A DNA stretch of 64,000 bases from positions 1-64,000 of the forward strand of contig NZ_FMYL01000003.1 in the NCBI RefSeq assembly GCF_900096955.1. Reading direction: 5' to 3'. Every line of letters starts with the position of its first letter. Position 1 is the stretch's first letter. Below are positions 41,430 through 50,919 of the stretch, piece by piece. The DNA comes from Acinetobacter boissieri (GTDB lineage Bacteria > Pseudomonadota > Gammaproteobacteria > Pseudomonadales > Moraxellaceae). The notes below the pieces were generated by a model. The model worked only from the letters and a program-made list of their open reading frames with translations, was not told where the DNA came from and searched no databases. The translations under genes and the position numbers were made by a program.

Positions 41430-42272
41430 TTATATTTTATTTGAATATTTCTCTAAGGTTTTTTTATCACTTAGTTTAGAAATTATTTCATTATGGTTAA
41501 GATCTTTAAGTTTTTTGATAATATTTTCTATATAATCCTTGGTATAAGTATGATTTTCTTCTCTGGTATATATTATAATTTTATGACAGACCATACCAAA
41601 GAGAAATATTATCAGGAATATGCCTGAAAATATTATTAATGGGCTATGGTCGAATGGGTTTAACAATACAATATTTATTAGGCCTAGTGCTATTAGAGCA
41701 CTAGGAACTATAGTTTTTGATCTAGAAAACCATTTTTCTCCATTCTTAACTCTTATCCATTCATTTTTTAGGAGGATTAATAAGTTTGCATTTAATAAAT
41801 TCATATATTCTTTACTAGGGTTACTATTTTTATTTAAAAAATCTTCATAAATAATTTTTATTAACTCTTTTAAGATTCGATCATATATATCTTTTCCACT
41901 TAACTTCATATCAATATTCATGTATTTCTCATGAATATTATATTTTAAGTCATTTTTATGTTTTTTCTCCTCAGATTTTAAATCAGCTGATTTGAAATCC
42001 GAATATCTTTGTTGTTGTTGTTGTTGTTCTTCTTCTTTGAGATCATCTAATAAATTAATGCTACTAATAAAAATAGCTATATCTTCTCGTAGTTCATTAA
42101 TCCAATTTTGGCGAAACTGTGAAACACTATTTTCTTTAGTAACGACCATAGTAATAAATGCAATAGTTGCTGCAATGATTGCAGCAACTATTGCCCCTAC
42201 CGCTACCCATGGTATATTTGATGATGGAGAGTTTACTGGAAATTCAAAAATGTAAGATATAAATTGGAGCAT
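41430..42272 (-). CDS. Membrane protein with FRQxWINxLR motif, minus strand
   Basis: 280 aa, AGG ahead of the ATG. Membrane segments ~22-42 (WVAVGAIVAAIIAATIAFIT) and ~195-240 (two). After the first segment comes QFRQNWINELREDIAIF, a motif I know from a group of small phage- and defence-associated membrane proteins. An EEE-Q6 tract (residues ~79-88) stems from a triplet repeat. The gene is AT-rich and leftward, upstream of the 154-aa gene, so the pair may form one operon. Function unknown. Confidence 0.6.
   Translation of the reverse strand: MLQFISYIFEFPVNSPSSNIPWVAVGAIVAAIIAATIAFITMVVTKENSVSQFRQNWINELREDIAIFISSINLLDDLKEEEQQQQQQRYSDFKSADLKSEEKKHKNDLKYNIHEKYMNIDMKLSGKDIYDRILKELIKIIYEDFLNKNSNPSKEYMNLLNANLLILLKNEWIRVKNGEKWFSRSKTIVPSALIALGLINIVLLNPFDHSPLIIFSGIFLIIFLFGMVCHKIIIYTREENHTYTKDYIENIIKKLKDLNHNEIISKLSDKKTLEKYSNKI
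42009..42035. repeat. Triplet microsatellite (TTG)6(TTC)3
   Basis: Read on the minus strand it gives GAA x3, CAA x6, i.e. Glu3-Gln6 inside the 280-aa protein. Copy number may vary by slippage without changing frame. Confidence 0.8.
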
Positions 42273-42295
42273 TAGGTGCCTATAATATTACTAGA

Positions 42296-43897
42296 TTATT
42301 TTATGAGATGTAGTCTTTCATCAAGATAGTAGTTATCTGATATATCAATCCAAGCCTCTAGCTCTTGATCAAACTCAAGCACTCTGTTTTTAAATAATCG
42401 AATGACACGATTATTTTTAAATGAAAAGTGGGACGCTTCTTTTGGAAGTTCAGACCAATCGACTATACCATTTTCAGTAAACCAATCTAGCCAAGCAATT
42501 TGGATCTCAGCAATATAAAACTCTTGCTTATCCTTATTCCAAGCAAAAGGCTGTTTGGTATCTAACTTTTTAACATGCTTACGAATAAAAAACTTATCTT
42601 GTTTATGCTGCTCGATAAACTCATTTAGTTGAGCTTTAATAAAGGAGTAGGGTGTGATGATTTCATCACTACGGTTTAGGCCAAATGCTTCAAATTGGTC
42701 CATATTGGAATAACTACGTTGTGTCTTGTTCCATTCTTTATAATGGGTATTAAATCCCTCTTCAGCATTATGTAGTGCTTCTTCAAATTCTAATCTGTGA
42801 CCACGTTTTTTTAGGTTTACATAGCGTTTAAGTGTATTCCAAGACTCGTGCAGGGTGATTGTTTGTAGTTTTGGAATAGAAAAGCCATCTTCGGCATAGC
42901 GTGTTGCCGCTTCATGTCTCAGATCATGGAAACGTAGATCCTCTATGCCGCATGCTTTACATGCACGAGTAAAAAATGATGAAACAGTACGAGAGCTGAC
43001 AGGAATTAGTAAATTTGCATCATATCCCAATTCAAGCATTCTAGATCTCGTATCACCCTCCATGAATAAATTAACCAAGTGAATAGCTTTAGGCTCTAGG
43101 TGGGCATATTTATGATTTCCCTCAGAGCCATCAGGGTGTTTAGCATCTCTAACAAGCCACTGAGAGTTATATTGATCGTAGTCATTCAGCCGTAGTGAAC
43201 ATATTTCATTTTCTCTACGTCCAGAGTAAATTGCGAACCAAATAATAAGATGCATCGGTACAGATCGTTTTTCTCTTTTCCAACTTTTATAAAAGTGAGT
43301 TGTGAGTGCCTGAAGTTCTTGGCTTGTTGGTAATCTATCTCTAGTTTTACTTTTGGTCACAATTCTAGATTTACGTAAGCCTACTAAAGCCTTTTCATAT
43401 TCATTGATGACACCTTCAACATCTTCACCCCACACATATTCAGCATGGACCAAGACCGCTTTAACGTGACTTAGCTCTTTAAGAACAGTTGAGGGAGCAA
43501 CACCTTCAAGTCCGATAGATGGATCGCCTTTTCTACGATAGAGTGCATGATCTGAAAAATCTTGTCTGGTTAATGAATAGATATTTTTCTCGGAAATGCT
43601 TAAACTAGCTAGGTAGTTAAGCGTCCAAGTTTTTGTTCTAGCAAAGCCGTCTGCTTCATCTAAATATTTTTTGATCAGATCTTTTAATGTTTTGTATTTA
43701 GCTGCCGATTCAGGATTCAATAACTCGGGATTAACCAGTATCTCTGCTTCAATTCTTTTTATCCAATCTTTGGCATCATTTTCTTTGTTGAAAGTCCTGG
43801 TCTTATTGAATGTGGTTTTATCTGGTCTTTTAATTCGTATTTGTGCTGTATATGTAAATTTGCCATCTACTTTTTGACGCTTTGTAATGGTTCCCAT
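42296..43897 (-). CDS. Tyrosine recombinase (integrase)
   Basis: 533 aa. Start MGTITKRQKVDGKFTYTAQI is an arm-binding-type beginning; catalytic residues are seen in IYSGRRENEICSLRL (Arg), DLRFHDLRHEAATR (HxxR), LHESWNTLKRYV (His/Trp and Tyr nucleophile). About 150 residues follow the nucleophile, longer than most phage integrases. The gene reads away from dusB into the element and starts 135 bp from it. It would catalyse integration and excision at the dusB 5' end. No excisionase is recognised. Confidence 0.9.
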   Translation of the reverse strand: MGTITKRQKVDGKFTYTAQIRIKRPDKTTFNKTRTFNKENDAKDWIKRIEAEILVNPELLNPESAAKYKTLKDLIKKYLDEADGFARTKTWTLNYLASLSISEKNIYSLTRQDFSDHALYRRKGDPSIGLEGVAPSTVLKELSHVKAVLVHAEYVWGEDVEGVINEYEKALVGLRKSRIVTKSKTRDRLPTSQELQALTTHFYKSWKREKRSVPMHLIIWFAIYSGRRENEICSLRLNDYDQYNSQWLVRDAKHPDGSEGNHKYAHLEPKAIHLVNLFMEGDTRSRMLELGYDANLLIPVSSRTVSSFFTRACKACGIEDLRFHDLRHEAATRYAEDGFSIPKLQTITLHESWNTLKRYVNLKKRGHRLEFEEALHNAEEGFNTHYKEWNKTQRSYSNMDQFEAFGLNRSDEIITPYSFIKAQLNEFIEQHKQDKFFIRKHVKKLDTKQPFAWNKDKQEFYIAEIQIAWLDWFTENGIVDWSELPKEASHFSFKNNRVIRLFKNRVLEFDQELEAWIDISDNYYLDERLHLIK

Positions 43898-43935
43898 GCT
43901 ATTTATACCTAAATTTGGTGCTAAAAATTATGCAT

Positions 43936-44017
43936 TGCTACAAATGAAAAAATTGTAGCATTATTTTAGCAATGGATAGTATAGAATCATTGAAAATGTT
44001 TAAGAATCATTGAGAAT
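43936..44017. other. Putative integrase-binding region: nested inverted repeat and direct repeats
   Basis: TGCTACAA-N9-TTGTAGCA (43936-43960) lies inside an outer GCTAAAA/TTTTAGC pair, followed by two direct repeats GAATCATTGAAAAT (43984-43997) and GAATCATTGAGAAT (44004-44017), 20 bases apart. This pattern, between integrase and target gene, resembles attachment-site arm or excision-protein sites. The core crossover position is not visible without the empty site. Confidence 0.45.
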
Positions 44018-44032
44018 ATAGGAAACTATAAA

Positions 44033-45061
44033 TTGAGTAAAAACAAAGTAGTTACAGAATTGTTTGATAAATCAATAGATAAGAAGATTTGGGTTGCACC
44101 GATGGCAGGTGTTACAGATCGTCCATTTAGAACGCTTTGTAAGTACTTCGGGGCTGGCCATGCGGTAAGTGAAATGATGACATCAGATAAAACATTACGC
44201 ATGAGTAAAAAGAGTTTGTATCGCGCAAATTTTGATGGTGAAATCGCACCTATTTCTGCACAAATTGCAGGATCAGATCCTATTGAACTGGCTGAGGCTG
44301 CACGCTACCAAGTGGCAAATGGTGCTCAAATTGTAGACATTAATATGGGGTGCCCCGCTAAAAAAGTATGTAATAAGCTTGCAGGTTCTGCATTACTACA
44401 AGATGAAAATCTTGTCGCACGTATTTTAGATACGGTTGTAGCTGCTGTAGATGTTCCTGTGACATTAAAAACACGACTTGGTTTCTCAAATGGTCAGGAA
44501 AATATTTTACGTATAGCTTTACGAGCCGAGCAAGCAGGTATTTCTGCCTTAGCATTACACGGTCGCACTCGTGAGGATATGTATTTAAACAATGCCCGCT
44601 ATGATTTAATAAAAGTAGTAAAACAGACTGTGAGTATACCTATTATTGCAAATGGTGATATTGACTCACCTGAAAAAGCTAAGCAAGTGCTTCATGAAAC
44701 GGGTGCCGATGCATTAATGATTGGTCGTGCTGCACAAGGTCGACCATGGATTTTTCGAGAGATTTCACATTATCTTAAAACAGGTAAGCATATTGCTGCG
44801 CCTGAAATAATTGAAGTACGAGATGTTCTACTAGGCCATTTGTCTGAGTTGTATGATTTTTACGGCGAGTATTCAGGGTGCCGTATCGCAAGAAAACATA
44901 TTTCTTGGTATACCAAAGGATTACGTGGTAGTAATCAATTTAGACAAGATATGTATCAAGTTGAAAATACTGCAGATCAAGCCCAAGTCGTGGAGCAGTA
45001 TTTTACGCAACTACTTGATTTTGGTTTAAGAATTGATGATATACAAACTGAGATAGCCTAA
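44033..45061 (+). CDS. dusB: tRNA-dihydrouridine synthase B
   Basis: 342 aa. TTG start at 44033, AGGA 8 bases upstream. FMN-dependent reduction of uridine in the tRNA D-loop. Conserved DusB elements: WVAPMAGVTDRPFRTLCKYF, PISAQIAGSDPIELAEAA, DINMGCPAKKVCNKLAGSAL with the catalytic Cys (~107), ALHGRTRE, ANGDIDSPEKA and MIGRAAQGRPWIFREI. The protein is longer than the 321-residue E. coli enzyme, and its first ~20 residues (SKNKVVTELFDKSIDKKIW) lack the usual compact IG.Y.L.NR start. With an integrase immediately upstream this suggests a replaced 5' end and promoter. Confidence 0.9.
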   Translation: MSKNKVVTELFDKSIDKKIWVAPMAGVTDRPFRTLCKYFGAGHAVSEMMTSDKTLRMSKKSLYRANFDGEIAPISAQIAGSDPIELAEAARYQVANGAQIVDINMGCPAKKVCNKLAGSALLQDENLVARILDTVVAAVDVPVTLKTRLGFSNGQENILRIALRAEQAGISALALHGRTREDMYLNNARYDLIKVVKQTVSIPIIANGDIDSPEKAKQVLHETGADALMIGRAAQGRPWIFREISHYLKTGKHIAAPEIIEVRDVLLGHLSELYDFYGEYSGCRIARKHISWYTKGLRGSNQFRQDMYQVENTADQAQVVEQYFTQLLDFGLRIDDIQTEIA

Positions 45062-45077
45062 TTTTAAAGGAAATAAA

Positions 45078-45905
45078 GTGAAAGTTCGTTGCTTTAATCG
45101 ACTGCCTAAAGCGTATTTAACCTATCCGGCTATAATTAAGGGTATATTTAAAAATAAGAAAGTTTCCGCTGAGCAAATTGTATTACCTGACGTATCTTAT
45201 GAGGTTGCACCGTGTTTAGTACAACCAAAGCATTTAGTTACATATAATGAAATCTGTGGTTTTAAAAATGATGGCTATATTCCTGCTATATACTTTGCAA
45301 TGCGCGCACAAATTTTACATATGTATATGATGACAAAAGAAAATTTCCCAATTGCAGTCATGGAGTTAATTCATGATAAAAATCAAGTCATACAGTATCA
45401 ACGACTTAATGCAAATGTGGCTTACAAAATAACGTGTCAGTTTGGAAATGCTGTTCAGACAGAAAATGGTATTTTAATTGAATTTGTGAGCTTTATTTAT
45501 GAGCAAGATCGTATAGTTGCAGAATCAAAAAGTACTTATTTGAAACCAAAGCACAAAGATAGATTCAAATACTTAAACATTAAGACACAAACTATTGCAC
45601 AATGGAGAGTCACACAATCTTTAATTCGCCGTTATGCGTTTATTTCAGGTGACTTTAATGTAGTACATTTACATGATCTCGGTGCCAAAGCTTTTGGATT
45701 AGATCAAGCTATTGCACATGGTATGTGGAGCCAAGCAAGTATGATGGCGAGACTAAATTTACCAGCGTACTATGATTTTACGGTGTCTTTTAATAGTCCT
45801 TTATATATAGGGCAAGATGTTGTACTTTCATTAAGCAATTCAGATAACTATTTATTTGATCGGCAAACGCACCAAATTTATGTATCTGGTCACCTCAAGA
45901 CATGA
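45078..45905 (+). CDS. MaoC-like hotdog dehydratase family protein
   Basis: 275 aa, GTG start with AAAGGA ahead, 16 bp after dusB. The C-terminal part has the hydratase-2/MaoC signature: RRYAFISGDFNVVHLHDLGA, followed by AKAFGLDQAIAHGMWSQ, where Asp/His of GDxN..H would be catalytic for hydration of enoyl thioesters. The first ~150 residues are a second, more divergent hotdog-like half. Substrate (probably an acyl-CoA/ACP) not deducible. Likely in one transcript with dusB; a terminator follows. Confidence 0.7.
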   Translation: MKVRCFNRLPKAYLTYPAIIKGIFKNKKVSAEQIVLPDVSYEVAPCLVQPKHLVTYNEICGFKNDGYIPAIYFAMRAQILHMYMMTKENFPIAVMELIHDKNQVIQYQRLNANVAYKITCQFGNAVQTENGILIEFVSFIYEQDRIVAESKSTYLKPKHKDRFKYLNIKTQTIAQWRVTQSLIRRYAFISGDFNVVHLHDLGAKAFGLDQAIAHGMWSQASMMARLNLPAYYDFTVSFNSPLYIGQDVVLSLSNSDNYLFDRQTHQIYVSGHLKT

Positions 45906-46297
45906 CTCGGTTTTTTAAATAGCCTAAGCTATTTTTTAAAATTTAATTATACTGTTTTAATTTAAATTCATAATTAGAAAAAAATGCCATTTCAGATTGA
46001 GAAAAAGTGCTAAATCTATTTCAAATTGAACAACAATGATTGGATTTTAATATCAATATTTATTTATAACCTAGGTTAAATACATTAATAAAGATAGTCA
46101 GATCACTTATCAATGATTTGTATTGTACTTACTATATAAAAACTAAATTTAATTTAAACCCCGATGCCGAGCTTTTCTACCAATCAAGTAAAGCGAAAAT
46201 TTAAATAGACTGCTTAAAATTAAGTGAATCAGAACGTTAGTGAGTTCACTATTCGGTAGAAAAACAGTATGCTTATAGCTGTAGTCAGGGAGCATTC
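45906..46297 (+). other. Intergenic region before dnaX with terminator
   Basis: 391 bases without a credible gene. AAATAGC-CTAA-GCTATTT plus T-run (45911-45937) ends the dusB/MaoC transcript. The rest is AT-rich; a dnaX promoter is expected near 46200-46290 but no clear -35/-10 pair stands out. Confidence 0.6.
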
Positions 46298-48202
46298 ATG
46301 TATCAGGTTCTAGCAAGAAAATATCGTCCACGTAACTTCAACGAGTTGGTTGGACAAAACCATGTGTCTAGAGCGCTTACCAGTGCTTTAGAGCGAGGAC
46401 GTTTGCATCATGCTTACTTATTTACTGGCACACGTGGTGTGGGTAAAACAACCATTGCTCGAATTTTAGCTAAATGTTTGAACTGCGAAACAGGCGTTAC
46501 TTCAACACCATGTGAGCAGTGCAATACCTGTAAAGCTGTTAATGAAGGGCGTTTTATTGACTTAATTGAAATAGATGCCGCATCTCGTACCAGAGTAGAA
46601 GATACCCGAGAACTATTAGATAACGTTCCTTATGCACCAACGCAAGGCCGTTTCAAAGTGTACTTGATTGATGAAGTACACATGCTCTCAACACATTCAT
46701 TTAATGCACTTCTTAAAACATTAGAAGAACCGCCTGCACACGTTAAATTTTTATTTGCAACGACAGATCCACAAAAACTACCTGTAACGATAATTTCTCG
46801 TTGCTTACAGTTTACTTTGCGTCCACTAGATATGACTGAAATTAGTCAACATCTGGTCACAATTTTAGACAAAGAGCAAATTGGTTATGAGTCAGATGCG
46901 TTGTGGCAGCTTGCTGAGGCAGCACAAGGTTCTGTACGTGATTCATTGTCATTAACAGACCAAGCGATTGCATATGGGCAAGGTCAGATAAATCACCAAG
47001 ATGTCAAAGACATGTTGGGCTTAATCGATCGGTCTATTATTTACGATTTAATTTTAGCGATTCATGAGAACCAACAACAAAAAGTCGCTCAATTACTTTT
47101 ACAGTTTAGACAACAAGCTTTAGACGTAGCCTTGGTACTTGATCAGTTAATATCGACGTTACATGAATTGGCACTCATACAATACTTACCTGATTTATCA
47201 TTGCAGTATAGCCAAGATATTAATCAAAAAATTAAGCATCTTGCACAGTGTATATCGGCGCAAGATTTACAACTTTATTATCAAATTTCAAGTAAAGCAC
47301 GCGCAGAGTTGTCGTGGGCGGTCACGCAAGAGCAAGGCTTTGAAATGTGTGTATTGAGGTTGTTAGCATTCAAACCTTTGGCAATTAATGAATATATTCC
47401 ACCAAAAATAAATCACGCAACAGTAAGCACATCAGACATACTCACGACTGATACGACTGATACGACTGATACGACTGATACGACTGATACGACTGATACG
47501 ACTGATACGACTGATACGACTGATACGACTGATACGACTGAAAAAATTAATTTTGAGATTAATGCTGAAACATTGGTCTCAGTAGATGTACCTTCACAAC
47601 ATACAGCTGTAAATTTACCATATGTCGCGCCACAAAAAGAGATTTTCCCTTTTTCTTTAGATGAAATGGGCAGTCTTGATGTTGAACAGGAAGTTATTTC
47701 TGAACCATTCAGCGATGGGTTTGAATCACATATAGCACTAGAAGAAAATACTCCAATACGAGTACAGCAACCCGAAGTTGACTTAACACCACAGCAAATT
47801 TTACAAATACCACAGCAAACCATGTCGGGTGAGTGGAACGTTGAGAAGTGGGAATATTGGTTTAGATCAAGTGAACTTTCACCTGCTATACAAAATATTG
47901 CCAGTTATGGCACCATGAGTGGTGAAGTAAATGGCGTGTCTACTTTTCATATTCCAAATGAGTATGCCAAAATTTTGCAAGAACACCAAAATGATTTTGA
48001 ACAGATGCTACTCAAGACACTACCTAGCACACAATTCACCATCTTATATGGTGATGTTCATGGGACGACTGCATCAATGTTACAAGAGCATAGAAAAAAG
48101 CAAGCTTATACACGAGCAAAAACTATGTTGGAAAATGAACCTGTGATTAAAAACTTATTACACGCCTTTGATGCACAGATTGAAGATATCCAACTCAAAT
48201 AA
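46298..48202 (+). CDS. dnaX: DNA polymerase III subunits gamma/tau
   Basis: 634 aa, GGGAG ahead of ATG. Clamp-loader ATPase: start YQVLARKYRPRNFNELVGQ, Walker A GTRGVGKTTIARILA, zinc-binding Cys (CLNCETG, CEQCNTCK), Walker B YLIDEVHML and sensor TTDPQKLPVTIISRC. Residues ~375-425 are a Thr/Asp tandem repeat (9-bp unit, next entry), after which a tau-specific C-terminal region follows (VEKWEYWFRSSELSPAIQNI) that contacts polymerase and helicase. No typical slippery heptamer is seen, so gamma production by frameshift is not evident. Confidence 0.95.
   Translation: MYQVLARKYRPRNFNELVGQNHVSRALTSALERGRLHHAYLFTGTRGVGKTTIARILAKCLNCETGVTSTPCEQCNTCKAVNEGRFIDLIEIDAASRTRVEDTRELLDNVPYAPTQGRFKVYLIDEVHMLSTHSFNALLKTLEEPPAHVKFLFATTDPQKLPVTIISRCLQFTLRPLDMTEISQHLVTILDKEQIGYESDALWQLAEAAQGSVRDSLSLTDQAIAYGQGQINHQDVKDMLGLIDRSIIYDLILAIHENQQQKVAQLLLQFRQQALDVALVLDQLISTLHELALIQYLPDLSLQYSQDINQKIKHLAQCISAQDLQLYYQISSKARAELSWAVTQEQGFEMCVLRLLAFKPLAINEYIPPKINHATVSTSDILTTDTTDTTDTTDTTDTTDTTDTTDTTDTTDTTEKINFEINAETLVSVDVPSQHTAVNLPYVAPQKEIFPFSLDEMGSLDVEQEVISEPFSDGFESHIALEENTPIRVQQPEVDLTPQQILQIPQQTMSGEWNVEKWEYWFRSSELSPAIQNIASYGTMSGEVNGVSTFHIPNEYAKILQEHQNDFEQMLLKTLPSTQFTILYGDVHGTTASMLQEHRKKQAYTRAKTMLENEPVIKNLLHAFDAQIEDIQLK
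47444..47542 (+). repeat. 9-bp tandem repeat in dnaX, 11 units
   Basis: Ten copies of ACGACTGAT plus a final ACGACTGAA, coding (Thr-Thr-Asp)n in the linker of DnaX. Units are identical, so recent expansion or contraction is likely; nine-base steps keep the frame. Confidence 0.95.
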
Positions 48203-48219
48203 AGCTTATGAGGTTGAGT

Positions 48220-48720
48220 ATGAAACCGTATCGTGTCCTGTGTGTATGTTTAGGAAATATTTGTAGATCACCGACTGCTGAAGAAGTATTACGTTGCATT
48301 TTAAAACAGCACCATTTAAATGTATTGGTCGATTCAGCCGGGACAAGTAACTATCATCCAAATGCTGCACCTGACCCACGTAGTCAAGCCCATGCAAAAC
48401 GTAGAGGCTATGATTTGTCTACACTTAAAGCAAGACAAATACAGCTTAAAGATTGGTATGATTTCGATCTTATTTTAGCTATGGATTTAGAGAATTTAAA
48501 AGAGCTCAAAAAGTTACGGCAGCAGGCAGTTTTACAGGTCAAAGATTCATCAAAAATTGCAACATTGGCACTCATGACGGAGTCTGATGCTCACCAAACT
48601 AATCAACCGATTGAAGACCCTTATTATGGGGGTGAGCTTGGCTTTGATCAGGTGTTAGATCAATGTGAGTCTGCCAGTCAGGCATGGGCTACGTACTTTA
48701 AAAAACAACATATTGGCTAG
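48220..48720 (+). CDS. Low-molecular-weight protein-tyrosine phosphatase
   Basis: 166 aa from ATG 48220 with GAGG 8 bases upstream (in-frame ATG 48208 is less likely). The P-loop [16 protein letters not shown] (Cys-x5-Arg) near the N-terminus and the general-acid loop PIEDPYYGG near residue 130 are those of LMW-PTPs. These dephosphorylate phosphotyrosine; in Acinetobacter such enzymes are mostly coupled to capsule kinases, but this copy is with murB, so the substrate is open. Confidence 0.85.
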   Translation: MKPYRVLCVCLGNICRSPTAEEVLRCILKQHHLNVLVDSAGTSNYHPNAAPDPRSQAHAKRRGYDLSTLKARQIQLKDWYDFDLILAMDLENLKELKKLRQQAVLQVKDSSKIATLALMTESDAHQTNQPIEDPYYGGELGFDQVLDQCESASQAWATYFKKQHIG

Positions 48721-48728
48721 AGAAAAAC

Positions 48729-49757
48729 GTGCTAGAAATTCAAACCCAAGTTCAGTTGCAAGCCTTTAATACTTTAAAGCTGCCTGCAACAGTCAGTCAC
48801 TATTGTAAAATTTATAGTCATATCGATGTAGAAGATGCTTTAAATTTTGCAGATGAAGCACAACTAAACTGTGTGATTTTGTCTGGTGGCAGTAATATGT
48901 TACTACCTGAGCATTTAAATGCATTAATACTGCATATGCATATACAAGGTATTTCTGTAGTAACAGAAACATCAGCAGATATTACAGTTGATGTTGCAGC
49001 AGGTGAAAATTGGCATACATTTGTGTTATATAGCACAGCGCAAAAATGGTATGGATTACAAAATCTAGCTTTAATCCCTGGATTAGTTGGTGCATCACCT
49101 GTACAAAATATTGGTGCATATGGAGTAGAAGTTGGGGAGTTTATTGAATCCGTACAAGTCTATGACCGCATAACAAAACAGTACGTTTGTTTAGCTGCAC
49201 ATGAGTGTCAATTTGCATATAGGCAAAGTATTTTTAAACAAGACCTTACACGTTATATTATTCTCTCTGTTCGTTTTAAGTTATCTAGAACACCATATTT
49301 AAATTTGGCATATGGCGACTTAAAAGCAGCAGTTGGCGATGAAAAAACAGCAGAAAACTTGCAGTCACAAGTGATTAAAATTAGACAAAGTAAGTTGCCA
49401 GACCCCGAACAATATCCAAATGCAGGGAGTTTTTTTAAGAATCCAATCATTACACACACACAATATCAACAATTGAGTGTTCAATTTCCGAACATGCCAA
49501 ACTATCTGCAGCCAGATGGATATGTTAAGGTCGCAGCAGGTTGGCTTATTGAACAAGTCGGCTGGAAAGGGCGTAAACATGGTGCTGTAGGTATGTTTGA
49601 ACGCCAAGCCTTGGTTTTAGTAAATTATGACCAAGCTGGCTTACAAGAAGTTCAACACACGTATGCTTTGGTACAGCACGCTGTGCAACAGCAATTTTCG
49701 ATTTGGCTTGAACCAGAGCCTGTCAGATTTTTACCCAATGGCACAATTGCCTCGTAG
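48729..49757 (+). CDS. murB: UDP-N-acetylenolpyruvoylglucosamine reductase
   Basis: 342 aa, GTG start, 8 bp after the phosphatase. FAD-dependent second step of peptidoglycan precursor synthesis. FAD-binding [35 protein letters not shown], catalytic region [21 protein letters not shown] with the proton-donor Ser, and [20 protein letters not shown]. Domain order matches the type I (E. coli-like) enzyme of ~340 residues. Confidence 0.95.
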   Translation: MLEIQTQVQLQAFNTLKLPATVSHYCKIYSHIDVEDALNFADEAQLNCVILSGGSNMLLPEHLNALILHMHIQGISVVTETSADITVDVAAGENWHTFVLYSTAQKWYGLQNLALIPGLVGASPVQNIGAYGVEVGEFIESVQVYDRITKQYVCLAAHECQFAYRQSIFKQDLTRYIILSVRFKLSRTPYLNLAYGDLKAAVGDEKTAENLQSQVIKIRQSKLPDPEQYPNAGSFFKNPIITHTQYQQLSVQFPNMPNYLQPDGYVKVAAGWLIEQVGWKGRKHGAVGMFERQALVLVNYDQAGLQEVQHTYALVQHAVQQQFSIWLEPEPVRFLPNGTIAS

Positions 49758-49770
49758 ATAGATTTAACTC

Positions 49771-50919
49771 ATGATGTCAAAAACCATTCAGCAATTACTT
49801 AAACTCATAAAATGGACTGTATGGCTGGCCATATTATGTGTTTGTATTGCTGTATTTGTGTTTACGCCATTTTACTCAAAGTCAGTTCTATTTATACTTA
49901 ACCATATTGTTTCTGTTGAAGTAAATGTTGTTGCTGCTAAAAGTCAGCAAATTGCAGCACTGAGCGAGCATAACGATTTAGAGCCAGGTTCTGCCTTATG
50001 GATTGCGCGCCAAGCCTATTTGAAAGTACTCCAAGACACTGCACAAAAAGAAGATATCAACAGCTTGAATGTCATTGCACAGCGCTATCAAGTCTTGGAA
50101 AAGCAAATACAAAAAACAACCTTAGATGAAGAAGAAAGTGCATCGGAAGTCGTACAAACTAAGAATGCCTCAGAGCCACTCAGCCATACTGAACATGGTC
50201 AACATGTGCATCTTAAACAAAAGATGCAACAAGAAGTTCTTGCGCTGAGCGCAACACATAGTGATGAAAACACCCAAGCCATGCTTGATAAATATGACTA
50301 CTTTTTAAAGCATTATCCAATTGATAAGCCAATATCACCTGTAACAGATCAGATGACGCAAGATTTAAAAAAATTATCTACAACAACCACTGAAGTCAGA
50401 GCTGACCCGGCTAAACCTTCTGCAATTGTTGTGCTTGGTGGTGGTTTAACTTTAGATAAAGCGACAAAAAAAATAATGGTGAATAATTATACACGCTTAA
50501 GACTGGAAACCACGTTACAGATAGAGCAACAAAACCCTCTACCCATCCTCTTAAGTGGTGTAGAGGCTCCCTATATGCAAACATGGTTACAAGCCCGTGG
50601 GGTCGATGCTAAATTACTTGAAAATAGAAGTATGAATACCTGTGAAAACTCACGGTTTAGTTCATTGTTATTGCAGAAAAAAGGTGGTGCGCCTAATGTA
50701 ATCTTAATTACAGATGCTTACCATATGCCAAGAACACGGCGCCTTTTTGCTTTAAATGGTATTGCAACAGTACCTGTGAGTGCACCAATGCCAGAACCGT
50801 TAACACAGTGGAGACCTGCTTTGCAAAATTACGACCATAGTCGCCGTGCAAACTATGAGCTTTTGGCAACAATTAGAGATATGTTATTTGGCACAAGCGA
50901 CTGCCGTGAGGTTCCATAA
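49771..50919 (+). CDS. ElyC/YdcF-family (DUF218) membrane protein
   Basis: 382 aa. One N-terminal membrane segment (~16-35, WLAILCVCIAVFVFTPFY), then a long periplasmic low-complexity helical region (~60-210), then DUF218: SAIVVLGGGLTLDKATKKI, MVNNYTRLRLETTLQI, NTCENSRFSSLLL, ILITDAYHMPRTRRLF. The family is linked to envelope polysaccharide/lipid-carrier metabolism in Enterobacteria (ElyC). The stop is directly followed by the next ATG, so co-translation is likely. The long insertion is unusual compared with shorter YdcF proteins. Confidence 0.75.
   Translation: MMSKTIQQLLKLIKWTVWLAILCVCIAVFVFTPFYSKSVLFILNHIVSVEVNVVAAKSQQIAALSEHNDLEPGSALWIARQAYLKVLQDTAQKEDINSLNVIAQRYQVLEKQIQKTTLDEEESASEVVQTKNASEPLSHTEHGQHVHLKQKMQQEVLALSATHSDENTQAMLDKYDYFLKHYPIDKPISPVTDQMTQDLKKLSTTTTEVRADPAKPSAIVVLGGGLTLDKATKKIMVNNYTRLRLETTLQIEQQNPLPILLSGVEAPYMQTWLQARGVDAKLLENRSMNTCENSRFSSLLLQKKGGAPNVILITDAYHMPRTRRLFALNGIATVPVSAPMPEPLTQWRPALQNYDHSRRANYELLATIRDMLFGTSDCREVP

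Noticed and set aside
44033-45061. dusA as integration target
   Set aside because: The motifs (MAGVTDRPF, NMGCPAKK, IGRAAQGRPWIF) are those of DusB, not DusA.
47534-47590. dnaX frameshift signal at the A6 run
   Set aside because: The codons GAA AAA ATT do not allow a standard -1 slip in the A-site; transcriptional slippage is possible but unsupported.
47413-47823. Antisense ORF with VVSVVS repeats
   Set aside because: It is the mirror of the 9-bp repeat of dnaX; no ribosome-binding site and no independent support.
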